From contig JAGCEE010000099.1 of NCBI GenBank assembly GCA_017650795.1, positions 1-21,264 of the forward strand: a DNA stretch of 21,264 bases, given 5' to 3'. Shown one piece after another: positions 1 through 8,229 of this stretch (position 1 is its first letter; each line of letters begins with the position of its first letter). The notes under the pieces are model-generated. The model searched no databases, was not told where the DNA came from, and worked only from the letters and a program-made list of their open reading frames with translations. Source of the stretch: Clostridia bacterium (lineage in GTDB: Bacteria; Bacillota; Clostridia; Christensenellales; UBA1242). The position numbers and the translations under genes were made by a program.

Positions 1-957
1 ATAATTTACCCTGTTTATATCTTGGGCATCACCGGTTTGATTTGCGTATTTTTCTGCATCATAATTTTGCTTTTTTAATAAGTTTAAATCTAACTGACTT
101 AACACATTGTTAAATTGAATTACATCTTCCTTAAAAATATCATAAGCTCCTTGCCAAATGTTTAATTTTGACTTAATATCATCTGTCAATGTTAACTCAT
201 TATTATCATAAGCTTTAATAAATGTGTTGTAGTAGTCTTTTGCAGCAGAATAATAATTGCTATATTCTGATGCTTGGCTTTTGGCATTAAAAGCCCTAAC
301 TACTTTAATAGAAACATCTACAATTTGTAAGTTTGTTGCATTTATTGCAAGTGCAACATCTACATTTGGACTTATTAGTTCCGCCTCTGTGCTATAATCT
401 GAAAAATCATAACAGCCAACTCTTCTTGCTTCAAACACACTATCGGATAATGCTTTTGCCTTTTCTATTAGTGTAATATACTCTCTTTTAAACTTTAACA
501 ATCTTGTTTTTTCTATATTGCTTGTTGCTTTTTGTTCAGTATTAAAAGTTATATTAGATTGATAATTATCTTTTGCCTTATTAAATGTTTTAAGTTGGGC
601 ATTAAAATCATCTAAATCTTTCTTTAAATCATAAACTAATTTTTTAAACTCATCATTTGTATTATTTGCTATGGTCAAATCGCCGTGATGATTTTTTGCA
701 TAAGATATTGCTGACTGAAAAATCGGTTCAAAAACAGTTTTTAACTCTGCATAATCTGCGCCATAAGAGGCATTCATAATTGCATTTATGTTGTAAGAAT
801 ATGTAATGTTGTATGCCTTGTCAAAATCTTCACTTAAAAATACCTCTTGCGACTGCGCTGATATGGTTTCCCAATATTTTTCGCCAAGCTCGCCACTGCA
901 CCCACTAATAATAAACACAAAACAAATAAGAACTAATAAAATGGATAACTTTTTCAT
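1..957 (-). CDS. Putative lipoprotein of unknown function, 3' end outside the window
   Basis: An open frame starts with ATG at 957 and runs to the window edge without a stop, giving 319 codons with the C-terminus missing. The N-terminus is a lipoprotein signal peptide: MKK, a hydrophobic stretch, then the lipobox Ile17-Ser18-Gly19-Cys20. The mature protein is therefore probably lipidated at Cys20 and held on the outer face of the membrane. The rest is hydrophilic, rich in Lys, Asp, Asn and Ala, and looks largely alpha-helical; I recognise no catalytic motif. The RBS (GGAGGTGT) lies inside the last codons and stop of the upstream gene, whose stop ends one base before this ATG, so the two are translationally coupled. 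Function unknown; a substrate-binding or envelope-scaffold role would be a guess. Confidence 0.8.
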   Translation of the reverse strand, partial: MKKLSILLVLICFVFIISGCSGELGEKYWETISAQSQEVFLSEDFDKAYNITYSYNINAIMNASYGADYAELKTVFEPIFQSAISYAKNHHGDLTIANNTNDEFKKLVYDLKKDLDDFNAQLKTFNKAKDNYQSNITFNTEQKATSNIEKTRLLKFKREYITLIEKAKALSDSVFEARRVGCYDFSDYSTEAELISPNVDVALAINATNLQIVDVSIKVVRAFNAKSQASEYSNYYSAAKDYYNTFIKAYDNNELTLTDDIKSKLNIWQGAYDIFKEDVIQFNNVLSQLDLNLLKKQNYDAEKYANQTGDAQDINRVNY

Positions 958-958
958 A

Positions 959-1852
959 TTACACCTCCACTATTAAGTCAACAAAGCTTTGGATGTTTGC
1001 CCTAACCTGTTCGTCTTCAATGGAATTGATATATTCTTCTTTTAAAGTTGAATATTGCTTTGCTATATTACTTAGATCTAACGATTTGGCATTTACCATA
1101 AAACCATCTATTTTTGCCTTGTTATCTAAATAATTATTTAAGTTTGCAGTTTCAATTTTGTGTTCCATAGATGTTATTGCTTGCTTTATTTTTGCCACAT
1201 CGGTTTCTTCGTCTGCATTAAAATATGCATTGCATAATTCAACATAATAAGCAACTTGTAATTTAACTTGATTGTTAATGTCACTAATATTTTTTGTACC
1301 ATATGCAAAAATTAAACCTGCGTTATAATAAAAACTATTTAGTTGGCTATTAGCATTGTCTAATACAACAACAAAGTTTTCTATATAAGTTTTCATTGTT
1401 CCAATATGCTCATAACCACTGTCTTTTATTTTGTAATATGTATCAAGCAAGTACTTATATCCTGCTTTATATAACTCTACTACTCTTTTATAACTCTTTT
1501 CATACTCAGAAATTATTTCGCCGTTATCATTTTCATTTACGATTTCACCAAAAGCTAATACTTTTTCTTTTACTATTTTATATGTATCAACCTCATCGGA
1601 CATGGCTTGCAAAAATGCTTTCTCTTTTTCCATTTCTAAGTTGTTTTGGTTAATAATAGTAAGCATATCTCTTATTGCTTCATCTACTTCTCCAACCACA
1701 TTCTTTTCATCAATAACAACTTTACTGTTGTACTCGTTCATAAGATTAAAAAGTGCTTGATTTTTATTATTATTGTTTAGTGCAAAATATGCAACACAGG
1801 CTATTGCAACTATCACAACAAATGCAATTAAAACTTTATATATTTTTTTCAT
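959..1852 (-). CDS. Membrane-anchored extracytoplasmic protein of unknown function
   Basis: A 297-residue protein. Residues about 6-26 form one hydrophobic helix after MKKIYK, followed by an Asn-rich linker (NNNNKNQ), so it is probably an uncleaved N-terminal anchor with an outside domain; there is no lipobox cysteine. The remainder is charged, Tyr- and Asn-rich and predicted helical, with no enzyme motif that I recognise. It is the first gene of a two-gene unit with the lipoprotein gene that follows. It has a clear RBS (AAGGAG) and its own promoter, with only about 11 bases between the expected transcription start and the ATG. Both products are single-anchored, similar in size and composition, and may act together at the cell surface, but that is inference. 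Confidence 0.75.
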   Translation of the reverse strand: MKKIYKVLIAFVVIVAIACVAYFALNNNNKNQALFNLMNEYNSKVVIDEKNVVGEVDEAIRDMLTIINQNNLEMEKEKAFLQAMSDEVDTYKIVKEKVLAFGEIVNENDNGEIISEYEKSYKRVVELYKAGYKYLLDTYYKIKDSGYEHIGTMKTYIENFVVVLDNANSQLNSFYYNAGLIFAYGTKNISDINNQVKLQVAYYVELCNAYFNADEETDVAKIKQAITSMEHKIETANLNNYLDNKAKIDGFMVNAKSLDLSNIAKQYSTLKEEYINSIEDEQVRANIQSFVDLIVEV

Positions 1853-1869
1853 TTTAACTCCTTATGGTT

Positions 1870-1898
1870 ATTTTATCATATTGACATTTTTTTTGCAA
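1870..1898 (-). promoter_or_regulatory. Sigma-A-type promoter of the two envelope-protein genes
   Basis: On the minus strand TTGCAA (1893-1898) is followed after 17 bases by TAAAAT (1870-1875). The expected start near 1863 falls at the beginning of the AAGGAG ribosome binding site, leaving a leader of about 11 bases. Confidence 0.6.
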
Positions 1899-1952
1899 TA
1901 TCAAATTACAAAATAAGAAAAACCAAATGATTCGCATTGTATTTGCGTGCTT

Positions 1953-1979
1953 AAAAAAGCAATATAATAATTATATTGC
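1953..1979 (-). terminator. Intrinsic terminator after yitT
   Basis: A perfect 9-bp stem (1959-1967 with 1971-1979) and a 3-base loop are followed on the minus strand by six T (1953-1958). It lies 9 bases beyond the yitT stop and closes the prfB-tsaD-yitT unit. Confidence 0.85.
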
Positions 1980-1987
1980 CCTATAAT

Positions 1988-2914
1988 CTAACTATGGCCT
2001 TTGTCGTTGTCTGGGTTGTTCTTTTTCTCTTTTTTTAAAGGAGCAAATCCTTGACCTATTGCCTCAGAAACAGGGCAAGAAAACATAAATGCGTCCTTAT
2101 CTATATTTGAAACAATTTGCCTAAGCCTCATTGATTCTGACCTTGTGACAAGTGTTAATAAAACAATGCCATCACTTTTTGTATACATTCCTTTTGCATT
2201 AAAACCCGTCACTCCTCTATCTATTTCCTTCATTATTGCCTCGGATATTTCCTCGTACTTGCTTGAAATTATATAATACCCTCTAACGCCCTGAACACCA
2301 GAAACAACAACATCGGAAACTTTTGTCATAATCCATATTGCTATAAGTGAATATAGCGAAAGACTTAAATTGTTGTATGCCAAAAAAGATAATCCCACAA
2401 CTATTGCATCAACAATAAAGATTATATTTCCAACCGATATTTGTTTGTATTTATTGTTTACAATATTTGCCAACAAATCACTTCCACCTGTGGAACCATG
2501 CCCTCTAAAAACGAGTCCAAGTCCTATGCCGGTTAATACTCCACCATAGATTGCACATAAAAGCAAATCGGAGCCACTAAGGCCAATATCGAAATTGCAT
2601 ATCTCTATAAAAAGCGAATAGGCAGCAATACCGATACCCGTGTTGATTGCAAATTTTATTCCCATTTTTTTAAATGATATTAAAAACAAAACTGCATTTA
2701 TGCAAAGGTAGAACACAGACGGATGAATACTCCACCCCAAGTTCTCTTGCATCAAATTTGAAACTATTGCACTAAGGCCCGAAAAACCACTGGGCGAAAT
2801 TTTGTTTGCATTTAAAAAAACATTAAAAGAAAAGCCCATTAAAAAAGTGCCTATTATTACAAAAATTGTATCTTTTGCGTGAAAAAAGTTCTTTTTTGTT
2901 AATATTTTATTCAT
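1988..2914 (-). CDS. YitT family membrane protein (DUF161/DUF2179)
   Basis: A 308-residue integral membrane protein. After a short cytoplasmic N-terminus come about six hydrophobic segments (about residues 15-200), including the family-typical stretches around FNVFLNANKISPSGFSGLSA and GLVFRGHGSTGGSDLLA. A soluble C-terminal domain of about 80 residues follows, starting near GVQGVRGYYIIS and containing DRGVTGFNAKGMYT, which matches the DUF2179 tail of YitT proteins. The transported substrate of the family is not settled. The start has an RBS (GGAG), and the gene begins 16 bases after the tsaD stop, so it is the last gene of the prfB-tsaD-yitT run. Confidence 0.9.
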   Translation of the reverse strand: MNKILTKKNFFHAKDTIFVIIGTFLMGFSFNVFLNANKISPSGFSGLSAIVSNLMQENLGWSIHPSVFYLCINAVLFLISFKKMGIKFAINTGIGIAAYSLFIEICNFDIGLSGSDLLLCAIYGGVLTGIGLGLVFRGHGSTGGSDLLANIVNNKYKQISVGNIIFIVDAIVVGLSFLAYNNLSLSLYSLIAIWIMTKVSDVVVSGVQGVRGYYIISSKYEEISEAIMKEIDRGVTGFNAKGMYTKSDGIVLLTLVTRSESMRLRQIVSNIDKDAFMFSCPVSEAIGQGFAPLKKEKKNNPDNDKGHS

Positions 2915-2930
2915 TTTTTCTCCATTTTTA

Positions 2931-3998
2931 CTAATTATTAAATAATGGTATCGTAGATTTTGCTGTAAGATTTATATCTGCACACTCCATACCATTTAAT
3001 AACTCAAAGTATGCACAAGAACCAATCATTGCTGCATTATCTGTGCAGTATTTTAAATCTGGCATATATAAATTATACCCCTCTTTATTGCACAAATCCA
3101 ACAATTTTGCCTTTAAGTACGAGTTTGCAGAAACACCACCAGCAACCACAAGTTTTGCCTCACCAAAATCCTTCATTGCTTTTATTGTTTTATTAGAAAG
3201 TTCACCAACAACCAATTTTTGAAAGCTTGCAGAAATATTTGGAATATTTATCTCTTGGTTTTTTTGGTTTAAATTATGCACATAATTTATAACTGCCGTT
3301 TTTATTCCACTAAAAGAAAAATTGTATGTGCCAGCAAGAATATTTTTATGAGTAAATTCTATGCAAGGCTCTCCAAGTTTTGCCATTTTATCTATGTTTA
3401 GACCGCCTGGATAACTTAGCCCCATAACACGTGCAACCTTGTCAAAACATTCGCCGACAGCATCATCTACAGTTGAGCCAACAAGTTCAAAGTTTTTATA
3501 ATCTTTTACTCGTAAAATAGCAGTGTGTCCACCACTAACAAGCAAACACATAAATGGTGGCTCTAAGTTTTTGTGTGTAATATAATTTGAAGCAATATGT
3601 CCTTTAATATGGTTTATTGCAAGAAGTGGCTTATTTAAAGCAAATGCCAAACCTTTTGCAAAACTCACACCAACCAAAAGCGCCCCAAGTAAGCCTGCGC
3701 CGTATGTGACAGCAATTAGGTCTATATCATCAAAAGTTATATTCGCCTGCCTTAATGCCTCTTGGCAAACGTTGTCTATTGCCTGAATATGATTTCTTGA
3801 TGCAACCTCCGGAACAACACCACCAAATCGTTTGTGAATTTCTATTTGAGTATCTATAACACAAGATAAAACTTCTCTACCATTTTCTACAATAGCGACA
3901 CTAGTTTCGTCACACGAAGACTCTATCGCAAGTATTCTTACTTGTGATTTTTTTCTTATCTCGTCCAACTTTTTATCCATTTGCTGTTTGTATGTCAT
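2931..3998 (-). CDS. tsaD: tRNA N6-adenosine threonylcarbamoyltransferase TsaD
   Basis: TsaD transfers the threonylcarbamoyl group from threonylcarbamoyl-AMP to A37 of ANN-decoding tRNAs, working with TsaB and TsaE (neither is in this window). The 355-residue protein begins its ASKHA fold with ILAIESSCDETSVAI. It has the metal-binding pair His130 and His134 in NHIKGHIAS, the SGGHT nucleotide motif, GECFDKVAR, and the C-terminal TDNAAMIG with a metal-ligand Asp. About 18 charged residues precede the usual start of the fold; I keep the upstream ATG because AAGGATT lies just before it and the only other Met (residue 7) has nothing better. It lies 105 bases downstream of prfB and 16 bases upstream of yitT. 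Confidence 0.96.
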   Translation of the reverse strand: MTYKQQMDKKLDEIRKKSQVRILAIESSCDETSVAIVENGREVLSCVIDTQIEIHKRFGGVVPEVASRNHIQAIDNVCQEALRQANITFDDIDLIAVTYGAGLLGALLVGVSFAKGLAFALNKPLLAINHIKGHIASNYITHKNLEPPFMCLLVSGGHTAILRVKDYKNFELVGSTVDDAVGECFDKVARVMGLSYPGGLNIDKMAKLGEPCIEFTHKNILAGTYNFSFSGIKTAVINYVHNLNQKNQEINIPNISASFQKLVVGELSNKTIKAMKDFGEAKLVVAGGVSANSYLKAKLLDLCNKEGYNLYMPDLKYCTDNAAMIGSCAYFELLNGMECADINLTAKSTIPLFNN

Positions 3999-4103
3999 TT
4001 TAATCCTTTTTTTACTATGTTTTATTAGTTATTCGGTGCTTTAATTCACATATTTGCATATAAGCATTATTTGTATGCCGTGTTTTTTTACAATAAAGAT
4101 ATA

Positions 4104-5205
4104 TTAGTTGCTTTTTACTAAGTAGTCGTTGATAAATGGTTGAATATTGCCATTCATAACGCCATCAACATCGCTTGTTTCATACCCTGTGCGATGGTCT
4201 TTTACCATCATATATGGTTGAAACACATATGAACGAATTTGACTACCCCATTCTATTTTTTTGATTTCGCCCCTAATACTGCTTAGTTTTGCCAGTTCTT
4301 CTTCCTCTGCCTTTTGGGCAAGTTTACTATATAGCATCTTCATACAAGTTTCTCGGTTTTGAATTTGACTGCGTTCGGTTTGACAACTAACAACTATTCC
4401 ACTAGGAATATGTGTTATACGAATCGCAGATTCTGTTTTATTTACATGTTGTCCCCCAGCGCCACTAGAACGGTAGGTATCTACCTTTAAATCTTCCTGT
4501 CGTATTTCTATATCTGGTGCTTTTTCCAGTTCTGGCATAACATCTAGACTGGCAAAACTTGTGTGCCTGCGCGCATTTGCATCAAATGGTGAAATTCTAA
4601 CCAGCCTATGAACACCCTTTTCACATTTTAAATAGCCATATGCGTTTTCACCAATAACTTCAAAAGTAATACTTTTTATTCCTGCATCATCGCCGTCCAA
4701 AACATCAAGCACTTTAATTTTATATCCCCTAGAATTTGCATACATCTCATACATTCTATAAAGCATATTTGTCCAATCTTGCGCCTCGGTTCCACCCGCG
4801 CCGGCATGAAGTGTTAGTATTGCATTATTATAGTCGTATTTGCCAGAAAGCAAAGTTTCTATTTTAAAATCTTGCAAAAATGATTGTAATTTTTCTATTG
4901 TTTTAGTTAAGCCATCTTCTACCTCTTGCTCTGGTTCTAGTTGCAAAAGTTCAATTGCTGTTTTTGCTTCGTCTATTAAATCTTGAGCATATTTTATTTT
5001 TTCTAACTTTTGTTGCCTTGATTTTAACTGCTGACCCACTTTTTGAACATTATATAAATCATCATAAAAATTATTTTTTAATTGCTCTTTTTTTAAGCTC
5101 TCTATCTCTTCTTTTAATTTTGCCTCGTCAAAGACACTCCTTTATTAAATCTAGTTGCGATTGACATTCTTCTATCTTTTTTATTTCATTTTCCAAAATT
5201 AACAT
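4104..5205 (-). CDS. prfB: Peptide chain release factor 2 (programmed +1 frameshift)
   Basis: RF2 ends translation at UGA and UAA. The gene is read in two frames. ATG at 5205, preceded by AAGGTGA, opens 25 codons ending ...KECL and then an in-frame TGA at 5128-5130. A +1 shift at CTT TGA C drops base 5130 and continues with GAC at 5129 to the stop at 4104, giving 25 + 341 = 366 residues. In the joined protein the stop-recognition tripeptide SPF falls at 205-207 and GGQ at 250-252, the E. coli RF2 positions, which supports the joined reading. A GTG at 5039 could be mistaken for a start but would lose the N-terminal helices. It is followed by tsaD on the same strand. I saw no convincing promoter in the AT-rich 80 bases upstream. 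Confidence 0.97.
5127..5143 (-). promoter_or_regulatory. prfB autoregulatory frameshift signal
   Basis: On the minus strand the site reads AAAGGAG, three bases, CTT, TGA, C. The internal Shine-Dalgarno-like element three bases before the slippery CTT, and TGA followed by C, are the hallmarks of the bacterial RF2 frameshift. Low RF2 slows termination at the UGA and favours the +1 shift, so RF2 controls its own synthesis (established for the family). Confidence 0.95.
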
Positions 5206-5280
5206 AAAATCACCTTTTTAAATAAAAAATATCAAATATTTAATCATTTTTTAATAATTTTTACTTGCGTTAAAAGTATT

Positions 5281-5314
5281 AAAAAATATTCTCTCTTACA
5301 ATAAGAGAGAATAT
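5281..5314 (-). terminator. Intrinsic terminator of the metallopeptidase-HAD operon
   Basis: A perfect 13-bp inverted repeat (5286-5298 with 5302-5314) with a 3-base loop is followed on the minus strand by five T (5281-5285). It lies between the HAD gene stop and the prfB start and insulates prfB. Confidence 0.85.
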
Positions 5315-5370
5315 CATTATTTTATTACATTGTCAAATAAGTGCGCCGTTAGTTTAAATATATACAAATA

Positions 5371-6213
5371 TTATTTACTATTTTTTTGAGCGCGAGTTAA
5401 AGTAATTAAATTATTGTTAATTTTCATACCCTTAATAATTTCTTTAACCAATATTTCTAGCATTTTTCCCTTTGAATAATCGGCAGGTGCAATAAAGTTT
5501 ATTTTGTTGTTGTTTAATAAGTTTTTAACTTTTGTATCATTCTTGCTTTTTGGGTTATAAACACCTATTGCTTTGCCACCATTATTCATTACAAGTCTCA
5601 TACATGGTATGTCTGTAAAACTATCCCCAATATAAATCATATTTTCAAAAGGAACATTTCTTGCATCTTTATCCATTATATCATTTATGGAATCATCATA
5701 CTCGTCAAGACAACCCTTATTTATTCTATACAAAAATTGTGTTTTGTTTGTGTAATTAACTGATATGGTTGGCCAAATGGCTTTTCCCTCGTCATCATAA
5801 AGATATGTACATGCATAAATCTTTTTAAAGTATTTTGCTATTTTTGTTCCTAAAATCATTTCTTTGTCGCCGGAAGAAACCAAATAATGCTCAATTTTTA
5901 CACCTATTGATTTGCCAAACTCATTTATTCTATCAAACCACGTTTCTACGCCGTCAAAAAGTTCTACCGTTGAGCCAAACTCTTGTAATTTTTCTCGCGT
6001 TAAAACAATACCTTTTGCCAATGCCTCATTTATCATTCGGTACATGTTAATCAAAATTCTATCGGCTTTTTCTTCTTCAACCATTATATCGGATTTGCCC
6101 CAAAACTCACTGCTATTAGTATTTAGTGCCTTAAAATATCCATATGATTGCATTTCATTAGGTGATAATGTTGAATCAAAATCATAACATATTGCTATTG
6201 TTGGTAATTTCAT
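5371..6213 (-). CDS. HAD superfamily hydrolase, phosphoserine-phosphatase-like
   Basis: A 280-residue soluble protein with all four HAD motifs. Motif I is DFDST (nucleophile Asp11, acid/base Asp13); motif II is LVSSGD (Ser113/Ser114); motif III is probably Lys157 in NKTQFLYR; motif IV is GDSFTDIP (Asp197 and Asp201, metal ligands). The spacing between motifs I and II leaves a helical cap of about 90 residues, as in phosphoserine-phosphatase-like HADs. It should be a Mg-dependent phosphatase, but the substrate cannot be read from sequence. The RBS is AAAGGAG. It starts 14 bases after the stop of the HExxH gene and shares that gene's promoter and the terminator downstream, so the two are an operon. 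Confidence 0.88.
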   Translation of the reverse strand: MKLPTIAICYDFDSTLSPNEMQSYGYFKALNTNSSEFWGKSDIMVEEEKADRILINMYRMINEALAKGIVLTREKLQEFGSTVELFDGVETWFDRINEFGKSIGVKIEHYLVSSGDKEMILGTKIAKYFKKIYACTYLYDDEGKAIWPTISVNYTNKTQFLYRINKGCLDEYDDSINDIMDKDARNVPFENMIYIGDSFTDIPCMRLVMNNGGKAIGVYNPKSKNDTKVKNLLNNNKINFIAPADYSKGKMLEILVKEIIKGMKINNNLITLTRAQKNSK

Positions 6214-6227
6214 ATTTACTCCTTTAT

Positions 6228-7319
6228 TTATTTTTCTATTGATTTACCTTTAAATGACGTTTCATAAAAGAAATCAATGCATTTTTCTCTCTTATTCATG
6301 AGGTCTTTCATGATGTACATTTCTTTGCGGTCTTGATAATACAATTTATTATACTCGTTTATTAACTCCATATTTATTATATTTAAAATATCCATTCTAT
6401 AATACTTTTGCAATTCTCTTTTTTTACCCATAATTGTTAATGGTATACTTCTGTTTTTATTATATTGCCATACATCTTTTTTTGTATGAGGATATTTTTT
6501 TGTATTCTCAAGTATAATCTTATTTGCAAGTTTTGCAGAGCCCTCAAATGCTCTTTTTTCTCTTGGGGTTAATAAATAAACTGCTTTTCGAATATATTTT
6601 TCAAATGCGTCTTTTGTGACAACAAGAGATTTTTTAGTTTGCGTACCAATTCTTGAATTTATAGCAACAACCGCATTTTTTAAAAATAAGAAATCAACTG
6701 CCATTTCTTTTGTGACATAATCAAATTGTTTTGTGGATTTATTGTATATTTTACCCTCTAACGGTAATTTTAATATATCTTCTATATGATACATTGGATT
6801 TATATATGCATTTATTGGTAAATACTTTTGCACATATTTTCTAATTATCTCTGTTGCAACCTGATGATCTTTTTCGTGAATACATTCATGCAGTATTGTT
6901 GTTAATGCTGAATAGCCATTGCAAGAATCAAAATAGCTTAATACCAACTCTATTCTACCATTTTTTGACATTGCAGTAAAACTAACATCTTCTGGTAATG
7001 GAGTATTGCTCAAAAATTCAAACTTTGGCATTTTGCCACTATAACCCAACTCGGATAAAAATTGTTCTTCTTTCCATTTTAAAACTCTAAGTCTTTCGGC
7101 AAGTGTAAGGTTTTCCCAAACAACTTCCGTGAAAGCTGCATTATGGTTATTAATGGTTAAAAACACTTCGTGTTCTATACCATTTTCTACATAATATGTG
7201 CAAATAGGCTCATCTGACTGAATTTTAAAACACTTATTTACTAAATAGTTATTATCAACATTAACATTGCCCGTTAAAGCAATACCCATTTGTTTTAAGT
7301 ATTCTCTATTATTTATCAT
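6228..7319 (-). CDS. Putative HExxH zinc metallopeptidase-like protein, unrecognised family
   Basis: A 363-residue protein without signal peptide or membrane segment, so probably cytoplasmic. A zincin-type motif HECIH lies at residues 144-148 in the hydrophobic-then-polar setting typical of the active-site helix (ALTTILHECIHEKDHQ), preceded by strand-like segments (KFEFLS, GRIELVLSYF). This recalls SprT-like and other minimal zincins, but I cannot assign the third zinc ligand or a named family. The C-terminal half is basic and helical, rich in Lys, Tyr and Asn. It is the first gene of an operon with the HAD phosphatase, has an AGGAAA RBS and a near-consensus promoter. Peptidase activity is inferred from the motif only. 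Confidence 0.7.
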   Translation of the reverse strand: MINNREYLKQMGIALTGNVNVDNNYLVNKCFKIQSDEPICTYYVENGIEHEVFLTINNHNAAFTEVVWENLTLAERLRVLKWKEEQFLSELGYSGKMPKFEFLSNTPLPEDVSFTAMSKNGRIELVLSYFDSCNGYSALTTILHECIHEKDHQVATEIIRKYVQKYLPINAYINPMYHIEDILKLPLEGKIYNKSTKQFDYVTKEMAVDFLFLKNAVVAINSRIGTQTKKSLVVTKDAFEKYIRKAVYLLTPREKRAFEGSAKLANKIILENTKKYPHTKKDVWQYNKNRSIPLTIMGKKRELQKYYRMDILNIINMELINEYNKLYYQDRKEMYIMKDLMNKREKCIDFFYETSFKGKSIEK

Positions 7320-7336
7320 ATTTATTTCCTATATAT

Positions 7337-7365
7337 ATTTTAAATAAAAACCATGCTATTGTCAA
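7337..7365 (-). promoter_or_regulatory. Promoter of the metallopeptidase-HAD operon
   Basis: On the minus strand TTGACA (7360-7365), a 17-base spacer and TAAAAT (7337-7342) form a near-perfect sigma-A promoter. Only 17 bases separate the -10 box from the ATG, so the leader is about 11 bases and starts at the RBS. Confidence 0.8.
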
Positions 7366-7450
7366 TAATGAATTTTTGTTAATGTTTAATATCCTTTTTA
7401 TACTAAAATATATACATGTTAATTTTATTTTTAACTATTCGTTTAGGTGT

Positions 7451-7483
7451 AAAAAAAAATCACGTACAATCGACGTGATTTTT
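7451..7483 (-). terminator. Intrinsic terminator after rplA
   Basis: An 11-bp stem (7455-7465 with 7473-7483; core TCACGT/ACGTGA) with a 7-base loop runs on the minus strand into a T tract that reaches 7451. It sits 12 bases after the rplA stop and ends the rpmG-secE-nusG-rplK-rplA operon. Confidence 0.88.
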
Positions 7484-7495
7484 AATTATTGTTTT

Positions 7496-8182
7496 TTATG
7501 ATCTTGCGTTTAATTTGATTCCAGGCCCCATGCTTGTTGCAACAGTCACATTTTTAATATATTGACCTTTTGCAGCTGCTGGCTTTGCCTTGATAACCGC
7601 ATTCATAAGTGCTTCGTAGTTTTCTAAAAGTTTTTCTTTACCAAAACTTACCTTTCCGATAACTACGTGGATATTGTTTGTTTTATCTAAACGATATTCC
7701 ACTTTACCAGCCTTGGCTTCTTGGATTGCCTTTACAACGTCCATTGTGACGGTACCGCTCTTTGGATTTGGCATTAAACCTTTTGGTCCAAGAACTCTTG
7801 CAATACGGCCAACAACACCCATCATATCTGGGGTTGTAATACAAACATCAAAATCAAGCCAGTTTTCGTTTTGAATTTTAGAAACTATTTCGTCTGCCCC
7901 AACGTAGTCTGCGCCAGCTTTTGCTGCTTCGTCTGCCTTGTCGCCACGAGCAATAACCAAAACTCTAACACTTTTACCTGTTCCGTTTGGAAGAACAACA
8001 ACACCACGAACTTGTTGATCAGCATTTCTACCATCAACACCAAGTCTTAAGTGAAGTTCTACTGTTTCATCAAATTTTGCCTTTGCTGTGCTAACGGCAA
8101 GTGCAAGGCCTTCTTCTACTTCGTAGAGTTTTGACCTGTCAATTTGACCAGCAATCTCTGTGTATCTTTTTCCGTTTTTCAT
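7496..8182 (-). CDS. rplA: 50S ribosomal protein L1
   Basis: A 228-residue L1, the usual bacterial length. It binds the 23S rRNA L1 stalk and in other bacteria represses its own operon by binding a stalk-like mRNA structure. Landmarks are the N-terminal YTEIAGQIDRSKLY, the RNA-contacting FDETVELHLRLGVD, domain II GADYVGADEIV, the conserved RVLGPKGLMPNPKSGTV, and the C-terminal SMGPGIKL. The RBS AGGAGG lies next to the 3' arm of an L1-stalk-like hairpin filling the rplK-rplA gap, so L1 may control its own translation. The gene is last in its operon: a terminator follows instead of the rplJ-rplL genes found next in many bacteria. Confidence 0.98.
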   Translation of the reverse strand: MKNGKRYTEIAGQIDRSKLYEVEEGLALAVSTAKAKFDETVELHLRLGVDGRNADQQVRGVVVLPNGTGKSVRVLVIARGDKADEAAKAGADYVGADEIVSKIQNENWLDFDVCITTPDMMGVVGRIARVLGPKGLMPNPKSGTVTMDVVKAIQEAKAGKVEYRLDKTNNIHVVIGKVSFGKEKLLENYEALMNAVIKAKPAAAKGQYIKNVTVATSMGPGIKLNARS

Positions 8183-8186
8183 AAAA

Positions 8187-8229
8187 CCTCCTGTGGTTTT
8201 AACAAATCACAAATATGTGATTCTCCCAC
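8187..8229 (-). promoter_or_regulatory. L1-stalk-like mRNA structure before rplA
   Basis: Starting on the base after the rplK stop, the minus strand reads GTGGGAG, a 7-bp hairpin (AATCACA/TGTGATT), TGTTAAAA and CCAC, then directly AGGAGG (8187-8192). GTGG (8226-8229) pairs with CCAC (8193-8196), leaving an asymmetric internal loop with GAG on one side and an A-rich strand on the other. This mirrors the E. coli 23S L1 stalk, which as I recall it reads GGUGGGAG ... GAAAUACCACC. L1 binding here would cover the rplA ribosome binding site (inference). Confidence 0.7.

Noticed and set aside
3999..4103. A promoter or terminator between prfB and tsaD
   Set aside because: Only a weak 5-bp hairpin and poor -10/-35 matches are visible, so I treat the genes as probably co-transcribed.
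4104..5205. prfB as a frameshifted pseudogene
   Set aside because: The break is exactly the RF2 programmed frameshift site, and the joined protein has full length and correctly placed motifs.
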